Assembly (NCBI GenBank): GCA_014529385.2
Contig: CM043958.1
Coordinates: 87,274,525-87,338,524 of the forward strand
Origin: Adiantum capillus-veneris
Taxonomy: Eukaryota; Streptophyta; Polypodiopsida; Polypodiales; Pteridaceae
Direction: 5' to 3'
DNA: 64,000 nucleotides
Shown here: piece after piece, positions 51,371 to 63,956 of the stretch
How the letters are laid out: the number at the start of each line of letters is the position of its first letter
Position numbering within the stretch: position 1 is the first letter of the stretch
Translations under genes and position numbers: made by a program
Notes under the pieces: model-generated
What the model saw: only the letters and a program-made list of their open reading frames with translations
The model's database searches: none
Told to the model about the DNA's origin: nothing

Positions 51371-51950
51371 AACTTGATGTTTATGGTTGTGTACATAAGC
51401 ATTATGAAGAGCGATGATGGTATTAGACCATTCGATCGAGATGACTATCTCTCAGCTAGGGCTTCATACCCTTGTATTCAATGCAAATGAACGGTGCATC
51501 AAACATGGCATTTTTCATATTAACATGTTGGCAAAGATTGATTTTAGATTAAAGGTTGCATATTATTTTTTGAGTTGAGTATAGATTTGAATTTAAATTT
51601 ATGTTTATGGTTGTGTCACAAGCATAATGAATAGTAAGGATAGTGTCAGACCATTCTATTCAGATGCATATCTCTTGGCTAGGGTCTCATGCCCTTGTAA
51701 ACTCAATGCAAATGGGTGGTGCACCAAACATAGCATGTTTCACAACAACATGTTTGAGTATAGATTTAAATTTAACTTTATGTTTATGGTTGTGTCACAA
51801 GCATAATGAGTAGCAAGGATAGTGTCAGACCATTCTATTCAGATGCATATCTCTTGGCTAGGGTCTCGTGCCCTTGTAAACTCAATGCAAATGGGTGGTG
51901 CGCCAAACATGGCATGTTTCACAACAACATGTTTGAGAATACAGTGAGTT
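51370..51950. repeat. Three-copy tandem repeat, period about 180 bp
   Basis: Copies start near 51377, 51599 and 51779 with TGTTTATGGTTGTGT. Each includes AGACCATTC, GCTAGGG, CAATGCAAATG and AACATGG/AACATAG. Copies 2 and 3 are almost identical; copy 1 is more diverged and about 40 bp longer. Confidence 0.8.
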
Positions 51951-54720
51951 GAAGTATTCAATTACATATTAGATTATTGCCAATTATAGTTCATCAATAT
52001 GCAAAATGATAGTAGTAAAACATGTATGGCTCACTTATTGGAGCTACCTTCAAATGAAAATTTTAAGTTGTCAACTTTCTAGAACTTAGACAATGGACAT
52101 TGCAACAATCATGAAACCTACACTCAACCAAAAACACATGGCTATACTTGAAGCATCATCAATCTCAAAGGGCGACCGTGCAAAGCATCACCCAGACCAA
52201 GACATGTATGAATCAAAAAATTTTGTGGAGTGTGCGTTTGCATGTTTGACACACCCTTTATCATCATAATGCTTACTATTCAAGTGCATCCCCTTATGCA
52301 CATCGTTGATGAGGTGGAAATAGCAAGCACCGTGCATGTTCTTTCTAGAGTGCTTCTTGAAACTATTAAGAGATATGTGCATCAAAGGGAATGGCTAGAG
52401 GGAAGCGTGAAGGAGGGTTGGTTGGTTTTAGAGTCATCAATGTACATTGGTGAGTAGATCTTTCGTATGTACATGTAGAAGATATGCTTTGGTAGACAAT
52501 TGAGGGAGAGTGCTTGATTGAGATTGTGATGGTGGGCCTTGGTGTGGAGAAGAAAATGATCATGGACTTGTAAGAAAATATCAATTGATTTTTCATGCTC
52601 CATAATCCAACAATGGACAAGTGGATTGCTTGATACGATTATACCAAACAAGAGAGACTCGCTCACAATATGCCTTTAGAATGGGAAAGCAACCACCACT
52701 ACATTATCTTGAAGATCAATGAGATCTTGCATCATTCATGAGACTAAGATGGTTGCACAATGCCATGGAAAGGGCCAGACAACAAGGTGAGCACATGGAA
52801 AAAGAGAACTGGGAGTTTTCATTGGATTGTAACTTCGAGGTAAATGTCTGATCTCTCACGTGTGTGATGTTTTTTGACGTTGATACTCATTTCAATGTTT
52901 TATCATAGTACAAGTTGTACATGGTAGCATGGTGTAAAGGACTCCACTTTAGGGTGGTAGAGAGGATCAACACAAGGCAATGCACATTGAATTGGAGAGT
53001 CACATTAAAATTTGAGCAATCTAGTAGATGACAATCCTTTGATGCAGATATGTGGTTATAGTGGAACTCATGTATTTTGGAACACTGTAGAAATTTTAAG
53101 GGTGTAGAAAAAATTCAAGGGAATTGTTTGATGTGAGATGGTTCAAAGGTAAACATGGGGGCTATGTTGCTATCATGGTAGAGGGGAGTCATGTTTTCTT
53201 GAGGTAGACTCAATAAGGAGATGGACCAATCTCAAAGACACATTTATACTACCTAAGCATTGCAAGAAAGTAGGTCACATATTTTTGCAGCCTCTTACTG
53301 CATCAATTTCTCATGCAACATGGTTCCCTTTTTTTGATGATTTTTAATCCCAAGACTTCACAACCAAGCTGGTGGTATGTCATTGAAGTAGCTATACAAG
53401 GTGAACAAGTCTAGGAGGCTTCACAACTGAGTTGTTGGTATGTCATTGACATAGCCCTATGAGGTGCATGATTCTACGAGGGTTTTAATCTCACAACACT
53501 AGAAACGCAACAAAACATGGAGAGGAGAACATTATAGAGAATGTAAAGGGAAATAGAGAAGGAAACAATGAAGAAAACGCAAGGAAAAGTACAGAGGAAG
53601 ATGCAGAGAAAGTAGTGAACAAGCTAGAGATTGTGCTTTTAGAGGGAGATCTCTTCATAGATATGGGGATTTATGCTGAGTTGTGCCAAGATGAGAGAGA
53701 GGCTGCTTAAAATACTAGTATATTGTATTTGAAACACTTGGCCTACACTTACTGTAGCTAGCTAAACATGTTTATGTTGTTTAAGATTAAGTTTAAGCTT
53801 TTTTATAGTAATAAGATTAAAATATTGATGCAATTCAAATTTGTGTTATTTTTTTAGAGTTTCAAGCAAAATTGTTTTTAACTTCGATTTTACTTGTTTA
53901 TGCAACTAGCTATCATTCTTGCACTTTATATTTGTTTCTTCCTCTTTTTTGCATATTTTTCTCTATTCACACAGGTTCACAAATGGAGGTTATGGTTAGG
54001 GTCCATGGAGGAAATTTTAGGATCTCTCTAATCCACACATAGAAGATGGTATGAGGAAATTCACTCCCCCCCCCCCCCCCCCTTCAAGGCATTAGCCCAT
54101 CACAAATACCATCCTCAATATCATCGCACGGCACTGGCACTTCAGGTCGACCATCTCCATCCCCTTACCACCATAGTGCTAGCACTTCACATCAATTATT
54201 CCCTTCACATTTTCATATTTAGTGTGATCACAATTCTTTGAGTCATTCATCTCCACCTAGACACTCAGGTGAAACATTGCGGGGTTGACACTCTAGTGGT
54301 GGAAGAGGTAGATGTTGTAGTTGTGGAACCACCAATGCTTCCACACTGCCTAGTATCCACTGTGAGCACCCATTTCCACCCCCTTGTTTGGTGCTCCCAC
54401 ACCTCCTAAACAGTCACCATCTACTACGGCTCTTGCCCAATAATCAGCCACTCTCGCCTTCACACCGTAGGACACACCTACCTCATACCACTTTCCAATC
54501 TTTGGGTCACCCTTGGTGATATCCCTACCAAAAATACCATGAGACTCTTGATGTGACCCTTCAATACTTCTAGGGTATGTGGGTGGACCTCCCTTTCACC
54601 ATAGACCCTACTACTCATGAGATTCAAACAGATGAGAATGGTGGTTACATACAATGTCTACAAAGGAAGCAATACAAGCATAAGAAACCAAGTAGTTTAA
54701 TTCAAATAGTTTAGAATGTT
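51951..54720. other. No recognisable gene
   Basis: Short frames on both strands without family signatures. A C run of about 18 bp lies at 54066-54083. The region may be a strongly decayed DNA transposon, given the exon relic that follows at 54725. Confidence 0.4.
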
Positions 54721-54724
54721 TATA

Positions 54725-54785
54725 ATCCTTACCTCAATGCTTGGACTCTTTTCTTAAGACCGACAAAGCCGCAAAAGTGTATATT
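54725..54785 (-). pseudogene. Relic of a transposase exon related to gene D
   Basis: The minus strand reads a short peptide GGLKK/SLKKR-like ending in RVQALR followed by the donor GTAAGG. It corresponds to the end of gene D exon 1 (GGLKKRIRALR then GTGATG at 14156). About 27 of 30 bases around the junction match. No further exons were identified. Confidence 0.5.
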
Positions 54786-54789
54786 ACTA

Positions 54790-56470
54790 CAATTGTATTT
54801 GGATAAATCATATGATAGGATCACATGGTCTTTTACCAAAGAGGTCATGAAATCATTGGGCTTTGGACAGAGGATGTATCAGTTGGTTAGAACTTTGGGT
54901 GCTGGTAGCCAATTTGATCTTCTATTTAATGAGAGGGTTTTTGGGATTTTGAGGTCAAAAGATCTATTAAGCAAGGTTTCCCACTAGCTCCCCTCCTATT
55001 TGCCATTGGATCCCATCCCCTGGTGACGATGCTTGAAGACAATGCTGCAAGAGGGGAGATTCAAGGGCTATCCTTTCCCAATGATGACCAAGTTTTGGCA
55101 AAGTTGTTTGTGGATGATTTGCCTCTCTTTCCTCAAAGCCTATCCTTAGGTGATTAGAAAGGCTCTAGAGATTGTGAAAATGTTTGCAATAGTGTCAGGG
55201 TAGAAGTGAAATATTGAAAAATCAAGATTGATCTCCCTCTCAGAAGATGACTCGATCGATTTGGAAATGTGGTTTGGGGAGATTGTGTCCAAAGGGAAGG
55301 TTTTTAGACACCTAGGAGCCCCTATAGGGGTGGATATAACCCATAAGCAAAGATTCTCATAGGTGGGAGTATGTACTCCTCCCTTTTGAGAGTAGATTGA
55401 AAGTGATCAACTTGTATGTGATTCCATACTTATCATTCAATGGCCTGATTCTCAAGATATCCAAATGCAATTGGAAGGAGTTTCTTAAACCAGTGAAGAT
55501 TTTCTTATGGAAAAGCAACAATAAAGGATCAATGACTTGGCAATGGGCAAGCTGGGATGCCATAGCAAGGCTGATGGGGCAAGGGGGTCTCAAAATTCTT
55601 AAAACCCTAGTACTCACGCGGAGGCTCATTGTGCCAAACTTGCGGCTACAATCATTAAACAAGATCAAGTCTGGGGGGTGATGACTAAGGCCATGATGGA
55701 CACTTCCAAACTGTACTCACAAGGTGTTCAATGGAAAGGGCTAGATCTACATGACAAGTTACTTGCCCCTCGGTGGTCTAACCTGAAGCTTGGGGCCTTT
55801 AATAGGCAAGATGGCTTGAAAGTGCAACAAAGAGGCCGAGGCCTTAGAATGGGGAGAGATAACTAGATACTTCCACAACTCGATGTCTCACTGGTCCCCT
55901 TGGCTATCTAAGGTGGGAATCATATTGCTTAACCTTGCCTAGGGGGAGGTGGCCAAAAAGATGAACAATGAAGGACTGGTCCAACTGGGCCAATTTTGGG
56001 ACTTCAGTGGCAGTGGATGGAAAGGATCGGACCAAATAGCTTCTGAGTTCATGCTCAATGGGATGGAGAGATTGCTGATAAATAGAGTGTTAGAACGACT
56101 GAACAGATACTTCCTACAGTCTTTTGAATCTAGGTGTGATTGGAAAGCTTGTCGATGGCCTATAGATAAACATTTCCTTAAACCGCACACCAGGGTGGTG
56201 TACAACACCCTCATGGCTTCACCGGATTGGTTCTACCCCTGAACAAACAATGGGGCAAGAAATGGCCAGAGGCAAGATGTGTGTCAATAGTTGAGAATAT
56301 TTGGTGCCTAAAATGGCTGCTTAGGAGGAAGGTATTTATTTGGAAAGTGATCTTGGGGGCCTTACCAACTAGGTGAAGGTCTTAGGTAGAGGTATTGGGC
56401 TAGATAGATGCGCATGATGTAGATCTACAAGTGAGAACCTCCCTCCTTGGGGGGTTCACCTTGCAATACC
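54790..56470 (+). pseudogene. LINE-type reverse transcriptase relic
   Basis: Starts with YLDKSYDRITWSF, the non-LTR reverse-transcriptase phrase normally read as (F/L)-x-KAYDRV-W. Later frames give SHQLPSYLPLDP-like text (matching the GCPLSPLLF region, out of frame) and, at 55400-55680, KISKCNWKEFLK…FLWKS with MTWQWASWD and GQGGLKILK, the usual C-terminal thumb region of L1-type ORF2. Several stops and shifts break it. The endonuclease part is missing. Confidence 0.7.
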
Positions 56471-56859
56471 CCCTATATAACATGTGTTCGCTGGGTAATA
56501 AAAAACCCCTCCTTTAACATGTTTGAATTAGGAAAATTTTCCAAAATTGAATATCAAAACCCCTTATTTTAGTGTACCTCTATTAAATTGCCTAAAATTG
56601 TTGCATTTTAAAACCCCTCTTTTGAACTCATGTTATACATTAACATGATTACATAGTGCACCCCCCGAGCCTCCCTCACCTGTTCAAGGACTCTCCGGGG
56701 ATATGTGGCTTGACACGGAAGATTTGCAAGTGGATTCAAAAGACATGGAAGATTGGGTTGTACAAGAACGATCTTTTTCTGGGGGGAAGGCGATTATGAG
56801 CCAACCACCCTAATCAATACTGAAATCATCAGGTTTTGTTGCTTTAAACACATCTAGAA
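56471..56859. other. No recognisable gene
   Basis: Short spacer between the LINE relic and the inverted LTR/leader segment; only short frames. Confidence 0.4.
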
Positions 56860-57952
56860 GGCCAAGAACGATCGACTTTTCAAGAACCGCATTGAAACAA
56901 CAAGGTGTATGGAGATATTCATGAAAAGAAGGTAGAAATTACTGCCATTGGGAAAAGGAGAAAATGTGAAAAGTGGGACACGGTGGTGACTGTAGCATTG
57001 GTGGAACTGCTGAGGCGGTCCGGGGCGGGCAACAAGAAGAGCGGCCTCTAAACACCCTTCATGGCTCCCATGCTGCTCAATGAAGCTAGGGCACAACACA
57101 AACACAACCAAGAAAAATCCCTAGCCAAACCCAACTTAAAAAGGTCACCACCTAGTTATGGATGCGAACTAGGATGCAAGAGAGTTCCCTCAGACTTAAG
57201 GGAGAAACGCAAAACACACACAAACAAGCATCAATTTTCTATAGAAGGAGGAGAGAAGGAGCCATTGAGAGAATGAGAGAGATGGAGAGCGAGGTTGCTC
57301 AAACAATTTTCTTGCAATTTCAGAGGTGAAAGAACACCTTGCTACACTGTCAAAGAGCCTGCACGGAGACTACACCAACACGTGCTCAACACTTTGCCAA
57401 CACACACATCATCTTATGTTGCATAAAACATCTCACCACTCAAACCTCTTACAATGAACTAGTATTAGGCAATAAAAATCACCCAAAACACTTAATCTCA
57501 CAAGCTCAACTGAGAATTTGCGGCATACACATCACCTCAAATCTTTGATTGGCATTGCACAACCGGATGGAATATGAATTGGAGACAAAATCACGCCTTT
57601 GGAGCACCAAGGTCTCAAATTTATTGATGACTGTAAGGATAGGTACAATGGTTGCTTGAGATGTGAAACTCTCACACTCTCTCACTTAAAAAATGTAGCA
57701 CCAATGCCATAGTGCACTAAAGTGTGAATCTCACACTATAGTGTTTACAACCAAGTCTCTCCTCACGTCTCTGGTGCTAGAATGCTATCTATGTGTATTT
57801 ACAATGAAGGGAAGGGGTCTATTTATAGGTTGGAGATCACTTATTTGGATTATGGCTAATTTGAACTACACGCTGATAAATTGAGCTTATCATTTTTTGC
57901 ATTTTCAAAATGGAGTGGGCCTTTCTTATCTCCTTGAGTCACATGCATGTGG

Positions 57953-58010
<58 letters not shown>

Positions 58011-58740
58011 ATTACTAATGATGGTGCATGAAAAAGGAGAGAAAAACAAAAAGAGGGAGAAAAAGAGTTCTACAACTACTTATCCTTACTTCTTTGAGGT
58101 GAGGTGCTTTTGTCATTAGGGTTAGTGTTAGTAGGTTAGTGATTATGATTACAATGAGGTGCACACAAGGTGCATGATAATGGTAAAATGCCTTAAGAAG
58201 GTATTGAAAATTAGGGGGACAGATGGAATCGGAGAGGAAGTTCACCTAGTGACACCGGTGGATGATGTGTCAATATGAGAGAGCTGCGGTTGATGGTGAT
58301 GTTGTGTCGATTTGAAGACTTCAAGGTCCTCTTGCTGAAAATCCTTCATTTGTAGAGCTAAATCATATCCAATTTGTTGTTTTTTTTTTAATTTTCATAA
58401 TGGTGAATAGGGAATGTGAATATGGGAGTAGGTGTAGAGATATATGAGAGTATGTGTGTGTATCATGGAAGCTATGGTGAAGAGAGGGAATGAGGATGGT
58501 GAAGAAGGTGATAAGAGTCATGGAATGTGTAGATTCGGGTGTGGGAAGGAGAGGGAGGAGTGTGTATGAGTGAGTAGATATGTGGAAGGGTGAGAGAAAA
58601 TAGGAAGACTTTCGGGTGTATGAGGTGGAAATTTAGAAGACGGCCATAAAATTTATGCAAAATTGCTCTTGACTCCAAAAAGTCTGAAACAATTCTGAAA
58701 AATACTTCAGCTTACGAGCTACATTTTCTCTTTTGGAAAT
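56860..58740 (-). mobile_element. LTR and leader of a degenerate LTR element (minus copy)
   Basis: Inverse counterpart of 44300-46265. The minus strand shows CTCCAACCTATAAATAG (TATA box, about 57830), TTGGTGCTCCAAAGGCGTG (about 57600) and CTTGCATCCTAGTTCGCATCC…AACTAGGTGGTG (about 57150-57185). It includes (GA)n at 57955-58008. Decayed; no protein domain. Confidence 0.55.
57955..58008. repeat. (GA)n microsatellite
   Basis: About 54 bp of pure GA inside the minus-oriented leader segment; the plus copy has a shorter CT run at 45077-45094. Confidence 0.9.
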
Positions 58741-59640
58741 ATCCTCAGATTCCGAGCAGAAAAAGGCGCCAAAATTCGAGCAAAAAGCTATCCCTGCAGC
58801 ACCTCATAAGGCTTGAAGTGGGCCACTATTTGATTCTTTTTCCTTTGTAGCCTCCAAGTGAGCCCCCCATACATCAACCATGACCTAATTTTTCCAAGGA
58901 GCTTGCACACATGTATGGTATAGGATAAGTATCAAATATGATATATATTTGTGGGTGAAGAAGATAGGTTAGCTAGTCATGGATCTTATGAAGAAATGGA
59001 CACATGGATGCAACTAGAAATATATATGTGAAAAAATAAAAGGAGGAAAATCATGAGGTAAGGGACCCTCAATTATTCTCTAGTTTGAGTGATTTATGGA
59101 ATTTATTTGAAGATGAAACCTATGTACTTGTGAATATTTATCTGGGAGGAATGCAAAAATATGACGGAGCCGATAAGGTGATTGGTGAGTTTTTCCGGGA
59201 AGTCACACAAAGTTTTTTCAAGGCTTGTGTGAGTAGAGCTTAAGGGATAGAATGATAGTAAAACATGTATAAGGAATGACACGCAATGTAAGCTAGCATA
59301 CTTAGGCCTGATAATGCATACCTAGGAATATATATTTACATAAATACAATGTTTTAGAAAAAAACCCTTTATACTTAGTTCCTTTATTTGATGGATAATA
59401 TTTACATGTAAAGAGGACCGTAATATTATAAATTCATTTTTTTGTCTCCTAGCCCAATGACTCGCTCAATGATTTAATAAAAAAATGTGATAAAAACCCT
59501 AATTGCACACACGCTATCCACAATGAAAAAGCGAGCCTAGTCATTGTGCTAGGGTGTTTTTATGGGGTGAAGTGGCTTCTTAAAATATTTTATGGGAGCC
59601 GAGAAAACGGCTTTCATTTAGCCCCCCCCCCAGATGATGG
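58741..59640. other. No recognisable gene
   Basis: AT-rich sequence before the right-hand gypsy relic. It ends with a C run near 59622-59631 and may include that element's 3' untranslated part; no LTR could be defined. Confidence 0.4.
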
Positions 59641-59645
59641 TACAT

Positions 59646-61148
59646 TCATGTTCCATCAAAAGACATATCTTCCAATGTCAAGAGTGTTTTTCCATCCTTT
59701 GTGATATTTGGTGCCTCAATCGAATCTCCATCTTGTAGTGCCAAGCTCAAAGACTTACATGGTATTGTAACTATTCGATGCTCTTGTAGATCCTCTGGTA
59801 GAACAAGACTCAAGTAGGGCTTTAGTCCATACCCATTCACCTTCTTGGGGTGCTCCTTGCCATCCAAATCCATGAGCTGATAGTAGCATGAGTAATAGGC
59901 CTTCTTTGCAATGTAGGGACCCTGCCAACTAGTATTGAACTTCACATTAAAGAGATTGTCAAGGCAATTATTGTACCTTAGCACCAAATCTCCTTCCTTG
60001 ATCCTTTTGTCTTTCACCTTTTTGTTGAGCTTGTCCTTTATTTGCGTAGCCTTTCTTTTATAGCACTCATAAGACGCCTCCTGTTTCCATTCTAGTTCTG
60101 CTAGGGTGAGAAGACGATCTTTTCATGCTACTTCTTCTCCTTGTGCCACCTTTCCATGAAGTTGCATCGTTGGAATGTTGAGCTCAATGGGTTGCAAAGC
60201 TTCTTGACCATAGACTAGGTGGAAGGGTGTGAACTTTGTCGCTTCCTTGTAGGTAGTCCGATAGGCCCACAATGCTCCATCCAAGAAGTCATCCCATAGC
60301 TTTGTCTTGCTCTTTAACATCTTCCGGATGATTCATGCAATGATACCATTAGCCTTCTCTACCAAACCATTTGACTGAGGATATTAGGGTGTGCTATGCC
60401 GATGTAGAATGTGAAGCTCATCACAAAATTCTGTGAGCAAGCCCTTCCTAAATTCTGGACCATTATCAGAAACAATCTCCAAAGGTGTGCCAAATCTACA
60501 ACAAATGTGAGTGTACACAAACTTGCTAACTGTCCTCTCATTTAATCTTGCCACACTTTGAGCTTCTACCCACCTAGTCATGTAGTCTATGGCCACCAAG
60601 ATATACAACTTTCCATTTTTAGTCCTAGGCAATGGACCCATAGCATTAGTGCCCCATTTTTTAAACGGACCATTTACAAGGACTAACTGACGTGGGCCAT
60701 GTAATAGGCGCTTGTTTCCATTAATCTGATAATTGTGGCATCTTTTACATCAATTTTGAACATCAATGTGCAAGCTTGGCCAAACATACCCGGCAAGCAA
60801 AATCTTTTTCGTATTGATTTCTTGTGCAAAATGACCACCACACGTTTCCTCATGCAAACCTTCAAGAATGACTGGAATCTCCTTGGTTGTCGGTATTCTC
60901 CTGCAAACTTGATCTTTTCCTCTTTGGTAGAGGGCACCTTCCAAAAACAAATACAAACTCGCCTTCTTAATGAGCCTCCTCTTTTGAGCCTTTGTGAAGC
61001 CCTCTGGAAACTCGCCCTCTAAAATGTAGCTCACGATGGGATCCAATGACTCCATCCCCTGGTACCTTGGTTGCTTTATCATTGCTGCTGCTGCCATGAT
61101 GACCTGCACTTCACTCTCAACACATGCAACTGCTTTTTGGGCAAGCAA
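59646..61148 (-). pseudogene. Gypsy integrase remnant
   Basis: The minus strand shows the integrase zinc finger (HEETCGGHFAQ… with the H-H pair; the Cys pair is lost near 60750), then the catalytic core GPLPRTKNGKLYILVAIDYMTRW, SDNGPEFR, and the FHLVYGQEALQP block, with stops between them. A C-terminal tail follows (QGPYIAKKAYYSCYYQLMDLDG). Frames change near 60683, 60360 and 60120. Confidence 0.8.
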
Positions 61149-61328
61149 ATCAACATCTTCATTTTGCTTCCTAGGAATATGTTACAATTGTATTTCTTCA
61201 AATTGATTGAAGAGTCTACGGATGGAATGGACCTTTTGCCTTAACCTTTCATTCTTACAAGCCCAAATACCTAGAATTTGCTTCACAATGAGAAGTGCAT
61301 CCCCTTTTACCATGAGATGACATATCTT

Positions 61329-62142
61329 TTAAGTAACACACATCTGCAAACCATGGATTAGTATGTCATATTCTGCTTCATTGTTGCTTGTGGAACCGGG
61401 AAAATTCACATGCTCTTTCATAACAACCTCACCATTTGAATCAAGCAACACAAACCCTCCCCCTGCTTTTCCCGTAGCCTTCTTAAATGCTCCATCAAAG
61501 AACAAGGTGAATGCATTAGGTAAATTCCTCTGTGGTGGTAAGGGTAGGGTTTTTACCTTAGGCACCTTGATGTACCTTTCATGCACTCTATAGGTGAGAA
61601 TCCCTGTTAATTGTGCATGCATACTATCTTCTACTCTGAAAGAAAATTCGAACTCTTGCAATTCCATGATCCATTTTGAAATCCTGGGACTTAGTGTCAT
61701 TTGAGATAGATTCTGCTAATGTGTAATCCTTTTCAAGTACATTCATGACCCGGCTAGCAAAGTTATAGACATGCCGCATCCTAGCGCTATGAGGATCTCT
61801 CTGCAACAATACTACACCCAATGTCTCCTTACCCACACTTGAGCTAGAAAAGAATGTAAACTCCCAACATGGAGGCATGGGCATTGATAGTTCTGCCAAA
61901 ACCATTTTAATACAAGAAAAGTACTCTTCAAGCTCATCAGACCATGAAAACTCTACATGTTGTGTCAACTTTTGGAGGGGGTGAAGTAACTCCGATGCCA
62001 AGTGAATGAAGCGTGACATGTACTTCACCTTTTGAATAAATGAAATTAACTCCTTAAGACTCTTTAGTGATGGTAGATCAATGAGAGATTTTGCCTTTGC
62101 TGGATTCAGCTTAATGCCTTTGGAAGAAACCTTGTGCACCAA
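61329..62142 (-). pseudogene. Gypsy RNase H and archaeal-type RNase H remnant
   Basis: The first part (62142-61650) matches the connection and gypsy RNase H (FIQKVKYMSRFIHLASELLHPLQKL, VLLQRD). A shift near 61700 leads to KWIMELQEFEFSF and the second RNase H: LFFDGAFKKATGKAGGGFVL…SNNEAEYDILIHGL. The dual RNase H places it in the Tat group. Confidence 0.8.
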
Positions 62143-62700
62143 GCAAGATCACTTCATCCTCACCTATGTGGCACTTGTCGGGATTGAGTTGACCTCCCAT
62201 ATCATATAGCTTCTTCAAGACTTCTTCTACCTTCTGTAGATGCAATGATTTAGAGCTATAGATGCAAAGATCATCTATGAATACTCTAATAGACTTCCCA
62301 AAGAATGCTTGAAACACCATGTTCATGAATCATTGAAACGTTGCTGGAGCATTTGTCAAACCAAATGGCATGACCCTAAAGCATAACAACCCCAAGGGGT
62401 GATGAAGGTTGTTTTTAATCAATCCTCCAATGCAATACCTATTTGAAAGTGACCAGAGTAGCCATCACATACCATGTACTTTTCTTTACCTGCTACCTCA
62501 TTAAGAATCTCATCTTTAAATGGGAGGGGAAAGTGATCCCTTTTTGTTGCCTTGTTGAGTGGACAATAATTGACACATACCCTCCACTTGCCATTCTTTT
62601 TCGGAGTGACCACAACTTGAGAGACCCACTCAAAATTCTCTATGGGGTAGATGAACCTTGTTGCTAGAAGCTTCCTCACCTCTTTGAGTAGTGCTTTCTC
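62143..62700 (-). pseudogene. Gypsy reverse transcriptase remnant
   Basis: The minus strand has EWVSQVVVTPKKNGKWRVCV, YMVCDGYSGHFQI and VFIDDLCIYSS (active site intact) with GGQLNPDKCHI. Shifts lie near 62410 and 62335. Confidence 0.85.
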
Positions 62701-62976
62701 TTTGATGACTCCTAACCTTCATAATTTTTGTGCTTTAGGTTTGGCCTCTGGCTTTAGCTTGATCTTGTGTTGAATGGTATCCACTCCATGTACATCTGTG
62801 TAATCTTTAGCAAAAAGCCTAGGAATTTTTTTAGCACACTTTTGAACTCCTCTCTTTCCTCCCAATTAAGAGTCTTTGACAACATACCATCTAGCATTTC
62901 TTCATCATGCAAACTTTGGTTCTCCTGGAGGCCTACCTATTCTAAACCTTGGCAAGATGTCTCTTTGTTATTTGGC

Positions 62977-63413
62977 CTAAAATATACCCATGACTTTAAT
63001 GGATGACTCCTCCTTCGTAGTGCTACCATTGCTTTCTTCTTTCGAGGTGTCATCGGTCCAATCATCCCTACTTTCACTTTGAGAAGATTCCTCATGGAGA
63101 TCCTCTTGACGTGGCTCCTTCATATCAAAGACAACCTTCTTGTGATTGTCATTTTTGCAAATCAACTTTCCACTTCCCAATCCTGCAAAGCTCGCATTCT
63201 CATTAGCCACGGTCTACCTAGGATAAATGGATAGCCATTTCCATTTGTAGACATAACATAGAAATCATCAGCCTTCTTAATGCCGAAAGCTTCCATAGGA
63301 ACATTCTTACAAACTCCCAAACACCTAGCCTTGCTATTATTTTCCATTTTCACTTTGATTTTAGGCGTCTCATGAATGTGCATACCTAGTATGTGCATAA
63401 GGTCCTCTCTCAT
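62977..63413 (-). pseudogene. Gypsy protease-region remnant and acidic linker
   Basis: The minus strand shows the flap-side signature ILGRPWLMRMRALQDWE after a conserved GVCKNVPMEAFG block, then a frame shift and a Ser/Asp/Glu-rich linker. The catalytic D-S/T-G lies upstream, in the disrupted stretch near 63420, and is not seen. Confidence 0.65.
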
Positions 63414-63614
63414 GATCCTTCCTAACTAGTTTTCTCTTCATATAGCAATCTAGCACAGGTGTAATATCCTCATTCATTTGGGCATGTGCAATATTAACAA
63501 CAGGAACATTTTCTTTCATCCTTCTCCTAGTGCTAACTGACTTTGTTAACTCCCTCCTAACTTGTGGGCATCATGCAAGAAATTGAGGCCATGATATGCT
63601 TGGACCCTTACCTC

Positions 63615-63956
63615 TCATGTCCTCCATAAGGTTGTAGGGAGCCATACCATGTCCAAGAGGGAAGTCTTGAAGGTTGATGCAGTGCCCTTGGTTTTCTTTG
63701 CTTTCTTTCCTTGTCCATGGTCACTTTGTGATGTTACTCCTTCCTTTTCCTTACCTTTTCCCCGACCACGTTTGATGCCATTTGCTTCAATGTCACCCTC
63801 TTTGGATTGTGTGACTTCTACAGCATTGACATTTGGGTCAGGCAAAGGTGGTATTCCCTCTACTTGCCGTTGTGGAGGTCGAGGAGCATTTGGTCTCTGC
63901 AAAAGCACCGGTTGTCGACTAGTGCCTTCACCTGCATTCATCACTGGGTAATTCAA
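63615..63956 (-). pseudogene. Gypsy gag/linker remnant
   Basis: Pro/Gln-rich then Lys-rich text (GKGKEKEGV…GQGKKAKKTKG), like the basic linker between gag and protease in the element at 30952-39701. No zinc knuckle is visible within the window. Confidence 0.45.

Noticed and set aside
51370-51950. CRISPR-like array
   Set aside because: Units are about 180 bp, contiguous and without unique spacers; the sequence is clearly eukaryotic.
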